This document shows positions 17,784-27,066 of a DNA stretch of 64,000 bases, piece after piece. The notes under the pieces are model-generated. The model had not been told where the DNA came from, ran no database searches, and saw nothing but the letters and a program-made list of their open reading frames with translations. A program made the position numbers and the translations under genes. The stretch covers positions 174,322-238,321 of the forward strand of contig NZ_BCYP01000004.1 of assembly GCF_001598255.1 (NCBI RefSeq). Reading direction: 5' to 3'. Source of the DNA: Mitsuaria chitosanitabida ATCC BAA-476 = NBRC 102408 (GTDB taxonomy: Bacteria; Pseudomonadota; Gammaproteobacteria; Burkholderiales; Burkholderiaceae_C). Each line of letters begins with the position of its first letter. Position 1 is the stretch's first letter.

Positions 17784-19976
17784 TTACTTGACGTCCATGC
17801 CGAAGGTGTTGGCGATGAAGGCCAGCATGTCGGCGCGCTCCTCGATGATCTTGGAGGTCGGCTTGCCGGCGCCGTGGCCGGCCTGCGTCTCGATGCGGAT
17901 CAGCTTGGGCGCGGGGCCGGTGTCGGCGGCCTGCAGCGTCGCGGTGTACTTGAAGCTGTGGGCGGGGACGACGCGGTCGTCATGGTCGCCGGTGGTCACC
18001 AGGATGGCCGGGTACTTCTTGCCGCTCTTGACGGTGTGCAGCGGCGAGTAGGCGTACAGCGCCTTGAACTCGTCCGGGTTCTCCGAGCTGCCGTAGTCCG
18101 AGATCCACGCCCAGCCGATGGTGAACTTGTGGAAGCGCAGCATGTCCATCACGCCGACCTGCGGCACCGCGGCGCCGAACAGGTCCGGACGCTGGTTCAC
18201 CACGGCGCCGATCAGCAGTCCGCCGTTGGAGCCGCCGTTGATCGCCAGCTTGGCCGGCTGCGTGTACTGGTTGGCCACCAGCCATTCGCCGGCCGAGATG
18301 AAGTCGTCGAACACGTTCTGCTTGCGCAGCTTGGTGCCGGCGTCGTGCCACTCGGAGCCGTACTCGCCGCCGCCGCGCAGCACGGCCAGCACGTAGACGC
18401 CGCCCATCTTCATCCAGGTGGCGGCGGTGACGCCGTAGCCCGGGGTCATGGGCACGTTGAAGCCGCCGTAGCCGTAGAGCAGGGTGGGGTTGGTGCCGTC
18501 AAGCTTCAGGCCCTTGCGGTGGGCGATGAAGATCGGGAAGCGGGTGCCGTCCTTGCTGGTGACGAAGACGCGCTTGCTCTCGAACTGGTCGGCGTCGAAG
18601 GCGGTCTTGGTGCGCTTGAACAGCTCGGTCTTGCCGGTCCGGGCATCCAGGCGCCAGATCTCGCCCGGGGTCGTCAGGCCGGTGTAGCTGAAGAAGGTCT
18701 CGGCGTCGTTCCACTTGCCGCCGAAGCCGGCCGCGGTGCCCACGCCGGGCAGCGCGATGTCGCGCACATGCTTGCCGCTGGGCGCGTGCACGCGCACCAG
18801 GGTCGAGGCGTCCTGCAGGTAGCTCAGCACCAACTGGCCGCCGACGCCGCTGGCGGTGGACAGCGCGTCCTTGGTCTCGGGCACCAGGGTGGTCCAGGAC
18901 TTGGCGTCCTTGGCCTTCCAGTCCTTGTCCAGGTCGATCGCGATCAGGCGGCCGCGGGGCGCGTCCTTGTCGGTCTTGACGATCAGGCGCTGGCCGTCCA
19001 GCACCACGGGCGAGTACTCGGCGTCGAAGCTCAGCGTGACGGGCACGGGCTTGGCGCCGGCGTAGCCGCCGTGGCCGTCCAGCGGAAGCACCATCAGGCC
19101 GTTGGCGTGCTCGGTGCCGCGGCTGATGGTGATCAGCGCGACGCGGCCGTCGTCGGTCACGTCGGTGCCGAAGCCCCATTGCTTCTCGGCGGGGTTCTCC
19201 AGCACCAGCGTGTCGGCCGACTGCGGCGTGCCCAGGCGGTGGTAGTAGACCTTCTGGAAGTAGTTGGTGCCGGTGAGGGCCTCGCCGGCCTTGGGCGCGT
19301 CGTAGCGGGCGTAGAAGAAGCCCTTGCCGTCCGGCGTCCAGGACGCCATCGAGAACTTCACCCATTCGATGGTGTCGGGCAGGTCCTTGCCGGTCTCCAG
19401 GTCGCGGACCTTCCAGGTCTGCCAGTCGGAACCCGCGCCGGCGATGCCGTAGGCCATCAGGCGGCCGTCCTTGGAGACGGCGGTCCCGGACAGGGCGACG
19501 GTGCCGTCCTTGGACAGGGTGTTGGGGTCGAGCGCGACCTGCGGGGCGTCCTTCAGGTGGCGGGCCGTGTAGAGCACGGACTGCTGCTGCAGGCCGTCGT
19601 TGCGGCTCCAGAAGTAGCGGCCGCCTTCCTTGTACGGGACGCCGAACTTCTCGAAGTTGTAGAGCTCGGTGTAGAGCTTGCGGGTGGGCAGGCGCTGGGG
19701 CATCGCGCCGAGGAACTTCTCGGTGACCGCGTTCTCGGCCTGGACCCAGGCCTTGGTGTCGGCGCTGTTGTCGTCCTCGAGCCAGCGATAGGGGTCGGCG
19801 ACGACGGTGCCGTGGTAGTTGTCGGTCTGGTCGACCTTGCGGGTGACCGGGTAGGTCAGGCCTTGCGCGGCGGACGGGGCGGCCGCGACGGGGGCCGCGG
19901 GCGTCTGCGCGGTGGCGACCGCGGCGTTGCCGAGACCGACCACCAGGGCGGCGGTCAGCGTGAGACGGACATTCAT
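17784..19976 (-). CDS. Prolyl oligopeptidase family serine peptidase, secreted
   Basis: A 730-residue S9A peptidase that would cleave short peptides after proline. The ATG at 19976 has AGGAG 9 nt upstream and opens a Sec signal peptide ([24 protein letters not shown]), so the enzyme is probably periplasmic. The propeller domain starts [29 protein letters not shown]. The catalytic triad is visible in the C-terminal hydrolase domain: Ser about 583 in NGGSNGG, Asp about 666 in GDHDDRVVP, His about 701 in QAGHGAGKP. It stands alone with its own terminator downstream. The best-known relatives include prolyl endopeptidases from Flavobacterium and Sphingomonas. Confidence 0.93.
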   Translation of the reverse strand: MNVRLTLTAALVVGLGNAAVATAQTPAAPVAAAPSAAQGLTYPVTRKVDQTDNYHGTVVADPYRWLEDDNSADTKAWVQAENAVTEKFLGAMPQRLPTRKLYTELYNFEKFGVPYKEGGRYFWSRNDGLQQQSVLYTARHLKDAPQVALDPNTLSKDGTVALSGTAVSKDGRLMAYGIAGAGSDWQTWKVRDLETGKDLPDTIEWVKFSMASWTPDGKGFFYARYDAPKAGEALTGTNYFQKVYYHRLGTPQSADTLVLENPAEKQWGFGTDVTDDGRVALITISRGTEHANGLMVLPLDGHGGYAGAKPVPVTLSFDAEYSPVVLDGQRLIVKTDKDAPRGRLIAIDLDKDWKAKDAKSWTTLVPETKDALSTASGVGGQLVLSYLQDASTLVRVHAPSGKHVRDIALPGVGTAAGFGGKWNDAETFFSYTGLTTPGEIWRLDARTGKTELFKRTKTAFDADQFESKRVFVTSKDGTRFPIFIAHRKGLKLDGTNPTLLYGYGGFNVPMTPGYGVTAATWMKMGGVYVLAVLRGGGEYGSEWHDAGTKLRKQNVFDDFISAGEWLVANQYTQPAKLAINGGSNGGLLIGAVVNQRPDLFGAAVPQVGVMDMLRFHKFTIGWAWISDYGSSENPDEFKALYAYSPLHTVKSGKKYPAILVTTGDHDDRVVPAHSFKYTATLQAADTGPAPKLIRIETQAGHGAGKPTSKIIEERADMLAFIANTFGMDVK

Positions 19977-20286
19977 GCGATGAGCTCCTGAGAGTCGAGG
20001 ACGCCGCCGCGGGGCTCGTGGCCACGGGGCGGTGGCGCAGGATTGTGCCCCTGTCGACGGGGGGTGTCGTTCGTCAGGGCGGGCAAACGCGCAGGGCTCG
20101 CGGGGCGTGTGGCCGATGCGACTCGCACATCTTGGTGGTCTTCGAGATGTCGCTGGCGAGACGAGTTTGCAGACGTGGCGCGGCCTTACGCTCGATTCGG
20201 ATGGGGAAGGGGCGGCGGGCGCTGGCATGTTCAAGTCGGTGAAGCGGTCTGAACGGCGTTGGGGCCGATGGCGACAGGACAAAGCG

Positions 20287-20317
20287 CTTCAAGAATGGCT
20301 CATCCCTTCTTCAAGAA
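20287..20317 (+). promoter_or_regulatory. Tandem CTTCAAGAA repeats before the toxin-antitoxin pair
   Basis: CTTCAAGAA occurs at 20287-20295 and 20309-20317, exactly 22 bp apart (two helical turns), and ends 14 nt before the antitoxin ATG. Ribbon-helix-helix antitoxins commonly bind repeats of this kind in their own promoter, so this is a candidate operator. The rest of the 355-nt gap 19977-20331 shows no gene. Confidence 0.5.
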
Positions 20318-20331
20318 AGTGCAGGTGCAGA

Positions 20332-20976
20332 ATGGTTGCCCTCCCGGACCCGACCTATGTCCGCCGCCCGATGTCCCCGCCCGAGACCGCCACCTTGACC
20401 CTCCGCATCGATGCGGAGTCGCTGCGCAAGCTGGAAGCGGGCGCGGCGGCCTCCCACCTTTCTCTCGGCGAGCATGTCGAGAGGCTGATCGAGGAAGCGC
20501 TCTTCATCAACAGCCCCGAGTTCTTCGATCCGGACAACGAGGAGGCGCGCGAGTACCGGCAACTGCAGGAGAGCCGAGAGTCCCTCGCGCGAGGCCGCGA
20601 CTTCCCTTTGAAGGACGTGCGGGAGGAACTGGCGGGTCGCGGTGACGACCCCAGTGCCGCGGACGCACAGGCCTCGGCGCCGTCCAGTCTGACCCTGACG
20701 ATGGATGCCGAAATGATGGAGCGTCTGCGCACGTCCCCCATCGCGTTGCATTTCTCAGTCGAGGCGTACGCCCTTCGTCTGATGAACGAAGCACTGTTCA
20801 TCAACAGCCCCGAGTTCTTCGATCCCGGCAACTGGGAGGCGCACGAGTACCGTCTTGTTCGAGAGGGAATTCGTTCCGGCATGCGTGAGCCGTCGATTCC
20901 GCTCGAGGAGCTGGAGAAGGAACTCCGTGAACGATTCGGAGCGGCGAGGTCGAAAGGCCAGTCGTCCAAGCCATGA
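20332..20976 (+). CDS. Antitoxin with two tandem ribbon-helix-helix-like units
   Basis: A 214-residue protein made of two homologous halves about 98 residues apart. Each starts with a short beta strand (ATLTLRID; SLTLTMD), then two helices (ESLRKLEAGAAAS...LGEHVERLIEEALF; EMMERLRTSPIAL...VEAYALRLMNEALF), then the shared FINSPEFFDP, an EYR segment, and a charged tail (FPLKDVREELAGRG; IPLEELEKELRERFG) that would bind toxin. This is the layout of one RHH antitoxin repeated. The ATG at 20332 has AGGTG upstream; MSPPE at 20371 is an alternative. Its stop overlaps the toxin start (ATGA). Normal antitoxins of this kind are about 80-100 residues and dimerise. Confidence 0.78.
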   Translation: MVALPDPTYVRRPMSPPETATLTLRIDAESLRKLEAGAAASHLSLGEHVERLIEEALFINSPEFFDPDNEEAREYRQLQESRESLARGRDFPLKDVREELAGRGDDPSAADAQASAPSSLTLTMDAEMMERLRTSPIALHFSVEAYALRLMNEALFINSPEFFDPGNWEAHEYRLVREGIRSGMREPSIPLEELEKELRERFGAARSKGQSSKP

Positions 20977-21263
20977 GCGCCGTCATCACGCCGCAGGCTC
21001 GCCAGGATCTCGTCGAGATCCTGCGACGGATCCAAGACGACAACCCTCTCGCCGCGGAGAAGATGGCCGAAGAGTTCATCAAGAAGTTCCGATTGCTGTC
21101 GGCGTTCCCCGGGATAGGCACAGCTCAGAAGAACTCCGACCTCGGCGTCCTGCCCGTCAAGCACAACTACCGCGTGCACTACCGCGTTCCACCGCCGGAG
21201 CTTCGCATCGAACGCGTTGTCCACGTCGCGCGGAACTGGTCCGGCGAGGGCCTCCCCGCCTGA
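20973..21263 (+). CDS. ParE/RelE-family toxin
   Basis: A 96-residue protein with the ParE/RelE fold pattern: VITPQARQDLVEILRRIQDDNP at the N-terminus (helical hairpin), then FRLLSAFPGIGTAQ, and C-terminal strands VLPVKHNYRVHYRVPPPELRIERVVHVARNW. The ..YRVHYRV.. strand followed by ..VVHVARNW is typical. Members inhibit either gyrase (ParE) or translation (RelE); the sequence suggests the ParE branch but does not prove it. It overlaps the antitoxin by 4 nt, as expected for coupled toxin-antitoxin translation. Confidence 0.83.
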   Translation: MSAVITPQARQDLVEILRRIQDDNPLAAEKMAEEFIKKFRLLSAFPGIGTAQKNSDLGVLPVKHNYRVHYRVPPPELRIERVVHVARNWSGEGLPA

Positions 21264-21276
21264 CCCGCTGGCCGCG

Positions 21277-23688
21277 CTAGTAGTCCCAGCGCACCTCCAC
21301 CTGGAACGTCCTCCCCGGATACGGATGGAAGTTCCAGTACTGGTAGTTGTTGAGGTTGTCGATCCCCGCCGCGACGGTCCATTGGCGGTCGACCTTCCAC
21401 TGGGCGCGTGCGTCGACGGTGAAGTACTTGCTCGCGCTCATGTAGGCGAATCCGTTCGGATCGCTGTTGTCCAGCGTGCTGAACTGCTTCCCGCTGTAGC
21501 GCGCCCCCAGGCTGAGGTTGAGCGCCTCCGTCGCCTGCCATTGCGTGAGCAGCGTCGCCCGCCAGCGCGGCACGCGTGGCTGCCACTTGCCCACGGTGTC
21601 GCCCGGCACGGTCGCGTAGCCCGCGTTCGCGAGGATCACCGAATCCGCGAAGGTCACGCTGCCGGTCACCGTCCAGCGCGGCAGCACCGCCGCCGTGCCG
21701 CTGAGCTCCACGCCCCGCGTCCGGATGTGATCGATGTTCTGCACCGTGTTGGCATTGGTCGCGACATTGAGCTGCGCGTACAGCGCATCGCGGCTGTCCT
21801 CGTGGAACAGCGTGATCCGCAGCCCGTCACGTCCGGCGCCGGTCCATTCCGCGCTGAGCTCGCTGGTCCAGCTGCGCTCGGGCTTCAGATCGGGGTTGTT
21901 GTTGATGGCCTCGCCCTTGGCGTTGAAGCCGCCCTGATACAGCTCGCTCACCGTGGGGAAACGGACCGCGCGACCGGTGCTGGCCTTCAGCACCCAGTGC
22001 TCACCAAGCCCATAGGACAACGCGGCCTTGGGCGACCACGCGGTCTGCGCGCGCCGCGGATGCAGCAGCGTGTTGACGCCCGACTGCGTGATGCCGTCAA
22101 AGGCCTGCCAGCGCTCGCCGCGCAAGCCCAGCACCGCCGACCAGTCCGGCGCGAAGGCCCAGGCGTCCTGCGCGAAGGCGGCCTGCAGCTGCGTGTCGCC
22201 ATCGAAGCGCGAGGTCTGCGCCCCCGGCGCGCCGCGACGCCAGTCGTCGAGCGCGTACACCCGCGTCCTCAGGCGGTAGCGGTCCTGCGACAGGCCCGCG
22301 TCGATCGTGTGATCGCTTCCGCCGGGCGTCCAGGTCGTCTTCGCGGCGAGCGTCGTCCACCCGGTGCCGCCCTGGTCGGTGAGCCGGCCCGCGTCGGGCA
22401 GCTTCGCCACCGTCGGCGCATAGGCGCGCGAGCGATCGGACTGGTAGTCGTACAGGCTGCCCGACAACTCCCACCCCAGCCCGTCGCGCACGCGCCGCTT
22501 CAGCGAGAGCGCATGCATCCGATGCTCCAGCTCATCACGCGTCCGCGGGAAATCGCCGGCGCCCAACGTGTAGCCCTTGCCGTCGATGATCACCGGCTGG
22601 CTGAGGCCGCCGCTGGTCCGGTGGTCGATGGTCTGGCCCATCGCATCGGTGAGGAAGCTGCGTGAGTTCCCGTCCGATCGGTTGCTCCACAAGCCGAAGA
22701 CATACAGCGCGCGCAGGCCCGGGTCGAGGTCGACGGCGAACTTCACTTTCGCCTGGTCCTGCACCGTGTCGTACTGCGTGCCGCTGCCCACCAGCACCCA
22801 GGGCTGGTTGCTCCGGTTCAGGGCCTGGACCGCGCCGGTGACGGGGATCGCCGTCACGCCGCCGACCTTGCCGTCGACCGCCGGCGCGCCGCTGCTGATC
22901 AACCGGTTCGCGAAGGTCTGCGGCGGGCCCTCGCTGTCGGTGCGGCCGACGTTCAGCCACCAGGAGAACGCGCCTTCGGCGCTGCCGATCGAGGCGCTCG
23001 CCTGCTTGGCGTCGTAGTGGCGGTCGCCGCCGAGGAAGGCCTTCGGCTGCTGGCTGTAGCCCACCCGCGCGTGCGCCTCGAAGCGCGTCGGCATGCGGGT
23101 CTGGAAGTCCACCACCGCGCCGACCGCGTTGCCGGAGTACGCCGCCGAGAACGGCCCGTACATCACGTCGACACGGCTGATCTCCTCGGGCGAGACCAGC
23201 CCCCAGCGCGGCGCGTAGGTCGCGCCGTTGCCGAGCAGGTTGGACAGCAGGATGCCGTCCGCATAGACCAGCGAGCGGGCGCTGTTGCCGGTGCCCGAGG
23301 CGCGGGTGGACAGCACGGCGTGGTTGTAGTCACCGATGTAGCGCTTGCGCACCAGCAGGCTGGGCAGGTACTTGAGCGCGTCCTCGGCGTCGGTGGCGTT
23401 GACGTCGCGGGCGATCTGCTCGCCGGTGAGCCCCTCCATCGTGGTGGGAATGCGGCTGGGCAGCGAGGTCGCCGCCGCGCCGTCGACGCGCACGACGCCC
23501 AGCGTGCGGGTCGTGCTGCCCGGCGACGGAGCGTCGGCGGGGGCCGCGGCGATGCCGGCGGAGGACGGGGAAGAAGCGGTGGCAGGGGAGGCGGACGTGG
23601 TGCCGGCCTCATCGGCCGCGTAGGCGGTGGCGATGAGCGACGCGAGCACCGTCAGCGCGCAGACGCGCGCACGGGGAAGGCTGTGCAT
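21277..23688 (-). CDS. TonB-dependent outer-membrane receptor (probable copper/metal type)
   Basis: An 803-residue outer-membrane transporter. It has a signal peptide (ends near TAYAADE), a plug domain (about residues 70-200: TTMEGLTGEQIARDVNATDAEDALKYLPSLLVRKR, RSLVYADGILLSN, VSPEEISRVDVMYGPFSAAYSGNAVGAVVDF), and a beta barrel ending in an aromatic residue (FQVEVRWDY). A small DUF2946 gene lies 127 nt upstream on the same strand. That pairing is common for TonB-dependent receptors in copper-related loci, so a metal or metal-chelate substrate is inferred but not shown. It converges with the toxin gene, 13 nt away. Confidence 0.9.
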   Translation of the reverse strand: MHSLPRARVCALTVLASLIATAYAADEAGTTSASPATASSPSSAGIAAAPADAPSPGSTTRTLGVVRVDGAAATSLPSRIPTTMEGLTGEQIARDVNATDAEDALKYLPSLLVRKRYIGDYNHAVLSTRASGTGNSARSLVYADGILLSNLLGNGATYAPRWGLVSPEEISRVDVMYGPFSAAYSGNAVGAVVDFQTRMPTRFEAHARVGYSQQPKAFLGGDRHYDAKQASASIGSAEGAFSWWLNVGRTDSEGPPQTFANRLISSGAPAVDGKVGGVTAIPVTGAVQALNRSNQPWVLVGSGTQYDTVQDQAKVKFAVDLDPGLRALYVFGLWSNRSDGNSRSFLTDAMGQTIDHRTSGGLSQPVIIDGKGYTLGAGDFPRTRDELEHRMHALSLKRRVRDGLGWELSGSLYDYQSDRSRAYAPTVAKLPDAGRLTDQGGTGWTTLAAKTTWTPGGSDHTIDAGLSQDRYRLRTRVYALDDWRRGAPGAQTSRFDGDTQLQAAFAQDAWAFAPDWSAVLGLRGERWQAFDGITQSGVNTLLHPRRAQTAWSPKAALSYGLGEHWVLKASTGRAVRFPTVSELYQGGFNAKGEAINNNPDLKPERSWTSELSAEWTGAGRDGLRITLFHEDSRDALYAQLNVATNANTVQNIDHIRTRGVELSGTAAVLPRWTVTGSVTFADSVILANAGYATVPGDTVGKWQPRVPRWRATLLTQWQATEALNLSLGARYSGKQFSTLDNSDPNGFAYMSASKYFTVDARAQWKVDRQWTVAAGIDNLNNYQYWNFHPYPGRTFQVEVRWDY

Positions 23689-23815
23689 GAAAGGGAAGCT
23701 CCGACGGTCGATGGCTCGTGGGCGCGGGATCCCGGGGCGCGTCGAGAGACGGCCAGACGGGGACGCGTTCAGCGAGCGGGGCGAGACGAGCGCGGCGCCG
23801 GGCGCCGCGATGGAC

Positions 23816-24226
23816 TCAGGCCGTCAGGGGCGGGGCCCGGGCCGGCGCGGCGCGCCAGGCATGGGCGGTGACCGACGCGCTGAAGAAGCGCTCGGGCAGA
23901 CCATGGCGCAGCTCGGTGCGCAGTGGAGGGACGCCGGGGGCCGGCGGCAGCGGGAGCGCGTCCTGATGCAGGTGGCAGAACGGGCAGTGCTGGAGCAGCG
24001 AGTGCTCCTGGTCGAGCGCGCCGCCGGCCGGACGGTCGTCCGGCGCGGTGGCGGCGTCGACGCTGGCGCCGAGCGGGTTGAAGCTCGCGCCGCAGACAGG
24101 CGCCCAGGGGACGATGTCCTGGTCGAGCGCCCGCGCCGCCATCGACACCGCCGGCATCAACGACGCCAGCCAGAAGGTCACGAGGACCATCCAGCGGGCG
24201 AGGGAGGTACGGGCGGCGAGGCGCAT
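23816..24226 (-). CDS. DUF2946 family protein
   Basis: A 136-residue small protein with an N-terminal hydrophobic helix (WMVLVTFWLASLMPAVSMAA) and a Cys/His cluster HCPFCHLHQD near the middle, the signature of DUF2946. Such proteins usually neighbour TonB receptors or copper-handling genes, and the CxxCHxH motif suggests metal binding. It starts at ATG 24226 and is the first gene of a two-gene unit with the receptor. A second Cys upstream (PVCGASFNPLG) may contribute. The biochemical function is unknown. Confidence 0.78.
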   Translation of the reverse strand: MRLAARTSLARWMVLVTFWLASLMPAVSMAARALDQDIVPWAPVCGASFNPLGASVDAATAPDDRPAGGALDQEHSLLQHCPFCHLHQDALPLPPAPGVPPLRTELRHGLPERFFSASVTAHAWRAAPARAPPLTA

Positions 24227-24258
24227 GGCGGCGCATTCTAGGCGCAGCCGCCCGCGGA

Positions 24259-25257
24259 TCAGAACCGGTGGCGCAGGCCCACCGAGAAGCTGTTGCCACC
24301 GGACAGCCCGGTCAGCTTGTCGCTCATGGCCATCGCGTAGACATCGGTGCGCTTGGACAGCCAGTGGTCGTAGCCGACGGTGAAGGTCTTGCGCCTGGCG
24401 CCGACGCTGGGCGAGATCTGCCCATACTGCGCCAGGATCTTGCCGGGGCCGACCGGCACCGCGCCGCCCAGCTCGTAGATCTTGTAGTCGACATGGCGCG
24501 TCGTGTTGTCGACCTTGCCGTACTGGCCGAAGAGCTTCACCACGCCCAGGTCGTAGGCCAGCCCACCCAGCCAGGTCTTGCTGTCGTCGACCGGCGTGGC
24601 GCCGCCGTCCTTGCCGACCTTCTGGAACACGATCGACGCCGCGAAGGGGCCGCCCGCGTTGTACTGCGCGCTCAGTCCGGTGTTGCGGCCGCCCTGGCCC
24701 TCGCCGGCGGCGACGAAGGCCGTGCCGCTGAACCCGGACATCGTCGGCGTCGTGTACAGCACCGAGTCGCTCCAGCCCGAGTCGCCGGTCGTGGTGTTGC
24801 TGGTGAAGATGTGGCGGATGCTGGGCGAGTAGCCGAAGCTGTCGCCGAAGGGATTGAAGCTCAGCGTGGCGACGAACAGCGGCGTGGTGTTGCGGCCCAG
24901 CTTGAGGTCGCCCCAGTCCTTGCTGCGCAGCCCCACGAAGGCGTTGCGGGCCCAGAAGGCATCGCCGTTGTAGCGGCCGGACTGGCCGCCGTCGGCGCGC
25001 AGGAAGGCGTCGAGCTGGAAGAAGGCGCTCAGGCCGTCGCCCAGGTCCTCGTTGCCCTTGAAGCCGATGAAGCTGGTGCTCATCTTGCCGCTCTCGACGT
25101 TCTTGACCGCGTCGACCGCGCCGGGGTTCTTGCTGCTGCCGACGCTCACGTCGACCAGGCCGTAGAGCGAGACGCTGCTCTGTGCCCGCGCGTTGCCGGA
25201 CAGCGCGAGGACCGCGGCCAGCGGCAGGACGGCGAGCGCGAGGTGCTTGTGATGCAT
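24259..25257 (-). CDS. Gram-negative porin (Porin_4 type)
   Basis: A 332-residue trimeric outer-membrane porin typical of Burkholderiales. ATG 25257 opens a signal peptide (MHHKHLALAVLPLAAVLALSGNARAQ), followed at once by SSVSLYGLVDVSVG, the standard first strand. Other family segments are TSFIGFKGNEDLGDGLSAFFQLD, NAFVGLRSKDWGDLKLGRNTTPLF, YGQISPSVGARRKTFTVGYDHWLSKRTDVYAM and the terminal SFSVGLRHRF with C-terminal Phe. It passes small hydrophilic solutes non-specifically. The following ABC permease gene on the same strand is upstream in transcription, so the porin may be the last gene of that unit or have its own promoter. Confidence 0.93.
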   Translation of the reverse strand: MHHKHLALAVLPLAAVLALSGNARAQSSVSLYGLVDVSVGSSKNPGAVDAVKNVESGKMSTSFIGFKGNEDLGDGLSAFFQLDAFLRADGGQSGRYNGDAFWARNAFVGLRSKDWGDLKLGRNTTPLFVATLSFNPFGDSFGYSPSIRHIFTSNTTTGDSGWSDSVLYTTPTMSGFSGTAFVAAGEGQGGRNTGLSAQYNAGGPFAASIVFQKVGKDGGATPVDDSKTWLGGLAYDLGVVKLFGQYGKVDNTTRHVDYKIYELGGAVPVGPGKILAQYGQISPSVGARRKTFTVGYDHWLSKRTDVYAMAMSDKLTGLSGGNSFSVGLRHRF

Positions 25258-25367
25258 GGAGGTGCTCCGTTTGGATTGGAATCGTTGTGGGAGTACTGCG
25301 GGAAGTAAAGCCGGGGAAAGCCTGGGTCGCCCGATGACAACGGGATCCGGCGCTCGGGTGGGGCCGC

Positions 25368-26183
25368 TCATGACGGCTGGCCTCGATGCGCCCACCCGGT
25401 CAGGCGGCGCTCGATGACGGCGAACAGTTCGTACATGGCCATCGCCATCGCGCCGACCACGACCAGGCCGGCGAAGGCCAGCCCCATCTGCATCGACGAT
25501 CCGGCCGACACCAGCAGGTAGCCGATGCCCTCGTTGGCGGCGGTCATCTCGGACACCGTGGTGCCGACGAAGGCCAGCGTGATCGCCACCTTCAGCGCGC
25601 CGAAGAAGTAGGGCATCGAGCGCGGCAGACCGACCTTCCAGAGGATGTCGCGGCGGCGCGCGCCCAGCACCCGCAGCACGTCCTCGAGCTCCGGCTCCAG
25701 CGTCGCCAGGCCGGTGGCGATGTTGACCATGATGGGGAAGAAGCTGATCAGGAAGGCAGTCAGCACGGCCGGGCCGGCGCCGATGCCGAACCACACCACG
25801 AGGATGGGAACGAAGGCCGCCTTGGGCAGGGCGTTGAAGCCGGTCATCAGCGGATACATCGCCGCGTAGGCCAGGCGCGAGCTCCCCATCAGGCAGCCCA
25901 GCAGCACGCCCACCACGATGGACAACGCGAAGCCCAGCATCGTGACCCAGTAGCTGCGCCAGGCATGCGCGAGGATCACGGCGTGGTGCTCGATCAGCTG
26001 CTCGCCGATGCGCCAGGGGCTGGGGAAGAGGTACTCGGAGATCTCGAAGAAGCCGCACACGCTCTGCCACAGCAGCAGGAGGACCGCGAGCAGCAGCCAA
26101 TGCGCATGGCGCCTGAGCGGGAAGGCGGCGCGGCGACGGACCTCGTGACGCGGGCGATCGGGACTCGTGACGACCTCGCTCAT
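25368..26183 (-). CDS. ABC transporter permease (SsuC/TauC type)
   Basis: A 271-residue inner-membrane permease of the nitrate/sulfonate/taurine class with six predicted helices. The conserved cytoplasmic coupling loop EAA motif is seen as LRVLGARRRDILWKVGLPRSMPYFFGALKVAITLAFVG. The ATG at 26183 overlaps the ATPase stop (ATGA), showing translational coupling. With its ATPase and binding protein it forms a complete importer directly downstream of the urate/allantoin operon. A purine-derived substrate such as urate, allantoin or a pyrimidine/purine base is therefore inferred; the family itself is broad. Confidence 0.88.
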   Translation of the reverse strand: MSEVVTSPDRPRHEVRRRAAFPLRRHAHWLLLAVLLLLWQSVCGFFEISEYLFPSPWRIGEQLIEHHAVILAHAWRSYWVTMLGFALSIVVGVLLGCLMGSSRLAYAAMYPLMTGFNALPKAAFVPILVVWFGIGAGPAVLTAFLISFFPIMVNIATGLATLEPELEDVLRVLGARRRDILWKVGLPRSMPYFFGALKVAITLAFVGTTVSEMTAANEGIGYLLVSAGSSMQMGLAFAGLVVVGAMAMAMYELFAVIERRLTGWAHRGQPS

Positions 26184-27061
26184 GGCGCGAGCTCCGCGCC
26201 CGGGCGCTTCATCGCGCCGATGTGGCCGCGCAGCTCGTGGACGATGTCGCCGAAGGCCGGCGTGTAGGTGATCTCCAGATCGCGCGGCCGCGGCAGCGGC
26301 ACGTCGCGGCGCAGCTGGATGCGGCCGGGGCTCTTGCTCATCACGTAGATGGTGTCGGCGAGGAAGACCGATTCGCGCAGGTCGTGCGTCACCAGGATCA
26401 CGTTGAAGCCCTGCGCCGCCTGCAGGTCGCGCAGGATGCACCAGAGCTCCTCCCGCGTGAACGCGTCCAGCGCGCCGAAGGGCTCGTCGAGCAGCAGCAG
26501 CTGCGGCTCGTGGATCAGCGCGCGACAGATGCTGGCGCGCTGCTGCATGCCGCCGGAGAGCTGCCAGGGGAACTTGTCCTCGTAGCCGGCCAGGCCGACG
26601 CGGGCCAGCAGCGCGCGGGCGCGGTCCTCGAATTCCCCGCGGCGCGACTTGAGCTGCGAGCGGTAGGGCTCGACGATCTCCAGCGGCAGCATGACGTTGG
26701 CCAGCGTCGTGCGCCAGGGCAGCAGCGAGGCCGACTGAAAGGCCATGCCGCTGATCTTCAGCGGTCCGTGCACGGTGCGGCCGTCGACGCGGATCTCGCC
26801 GCGCGAGGGCGCCTTCAGGCCGGTGCTCAGTTTCATGAAGGTCGACTTGCCGCAGCCCGAGGGGCCGACGATGGCGATGAACTCGCCGCGACCGACCCGC
26901 AGGTCGATCGCCTCGACCGCGTACCGGCCTTGCGCCAGCAGCTCGTCGTTGTAGGCGAGCCAGACATCGCGGAAGTCGACGAAGGGCGCTTCGGGCGTCG
27001 CGTCCGGGTCCGCGGCCGGGGTCGCGGCGCGGTCGGCGGTGGCGGTGGCGGGCATGGACAT
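26180..27061 (-). CDS. ABC transporter ATP-binding protein (SsuB/TauB type)
   Basis: A 293-residue ATPase of the nitrate/taurine-type importer. Walker A is GPSGCGKST, the signature is LSGGMQQRASICRAL, Walker B is LLLLDEPFGALDAFTREEL, and the switch histidine is in VILVTHDLRESVFLADTI. The start MSMPATATADR at 27061 lies 5 nt past the stop of the binding-protein gene; an in-frame ATG two codons later is equally possible. Its C-terminus includes the extension VPLPRPRDLEITYTPAFGDIVHELRGHIG typical of this subfamily. Genes run binding protein, ATPase, permease. Confidence 0.92.
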   Translation of the reverse strand: MSMPATATADRAATPAADPDATPEAPFVDFRDVWLAYNDELLAQGRYAVEAIDLRVGRGEFIAIVGPSGCGKSTFMKLSTGLKAPSRGEIRVDGRTVHGPLKISGMAFQSASLLPWRTTLANVMLPLEIVEPYRSQLKSRRGEFEDRARALLARVGLAGYEDKFPWQLSGGMQQRASICRALIHEPQLLLLDEPFGALDAFTREELWCILRDLQAAQGFNVILVTHDLRESVFLADTIYVMSKSPGRIQLRRDVPLPRPRDLEITYTPAFGDIVHELRGHIGAMKRPGAELAP

Positions 27062-27066
27062 GGCGC

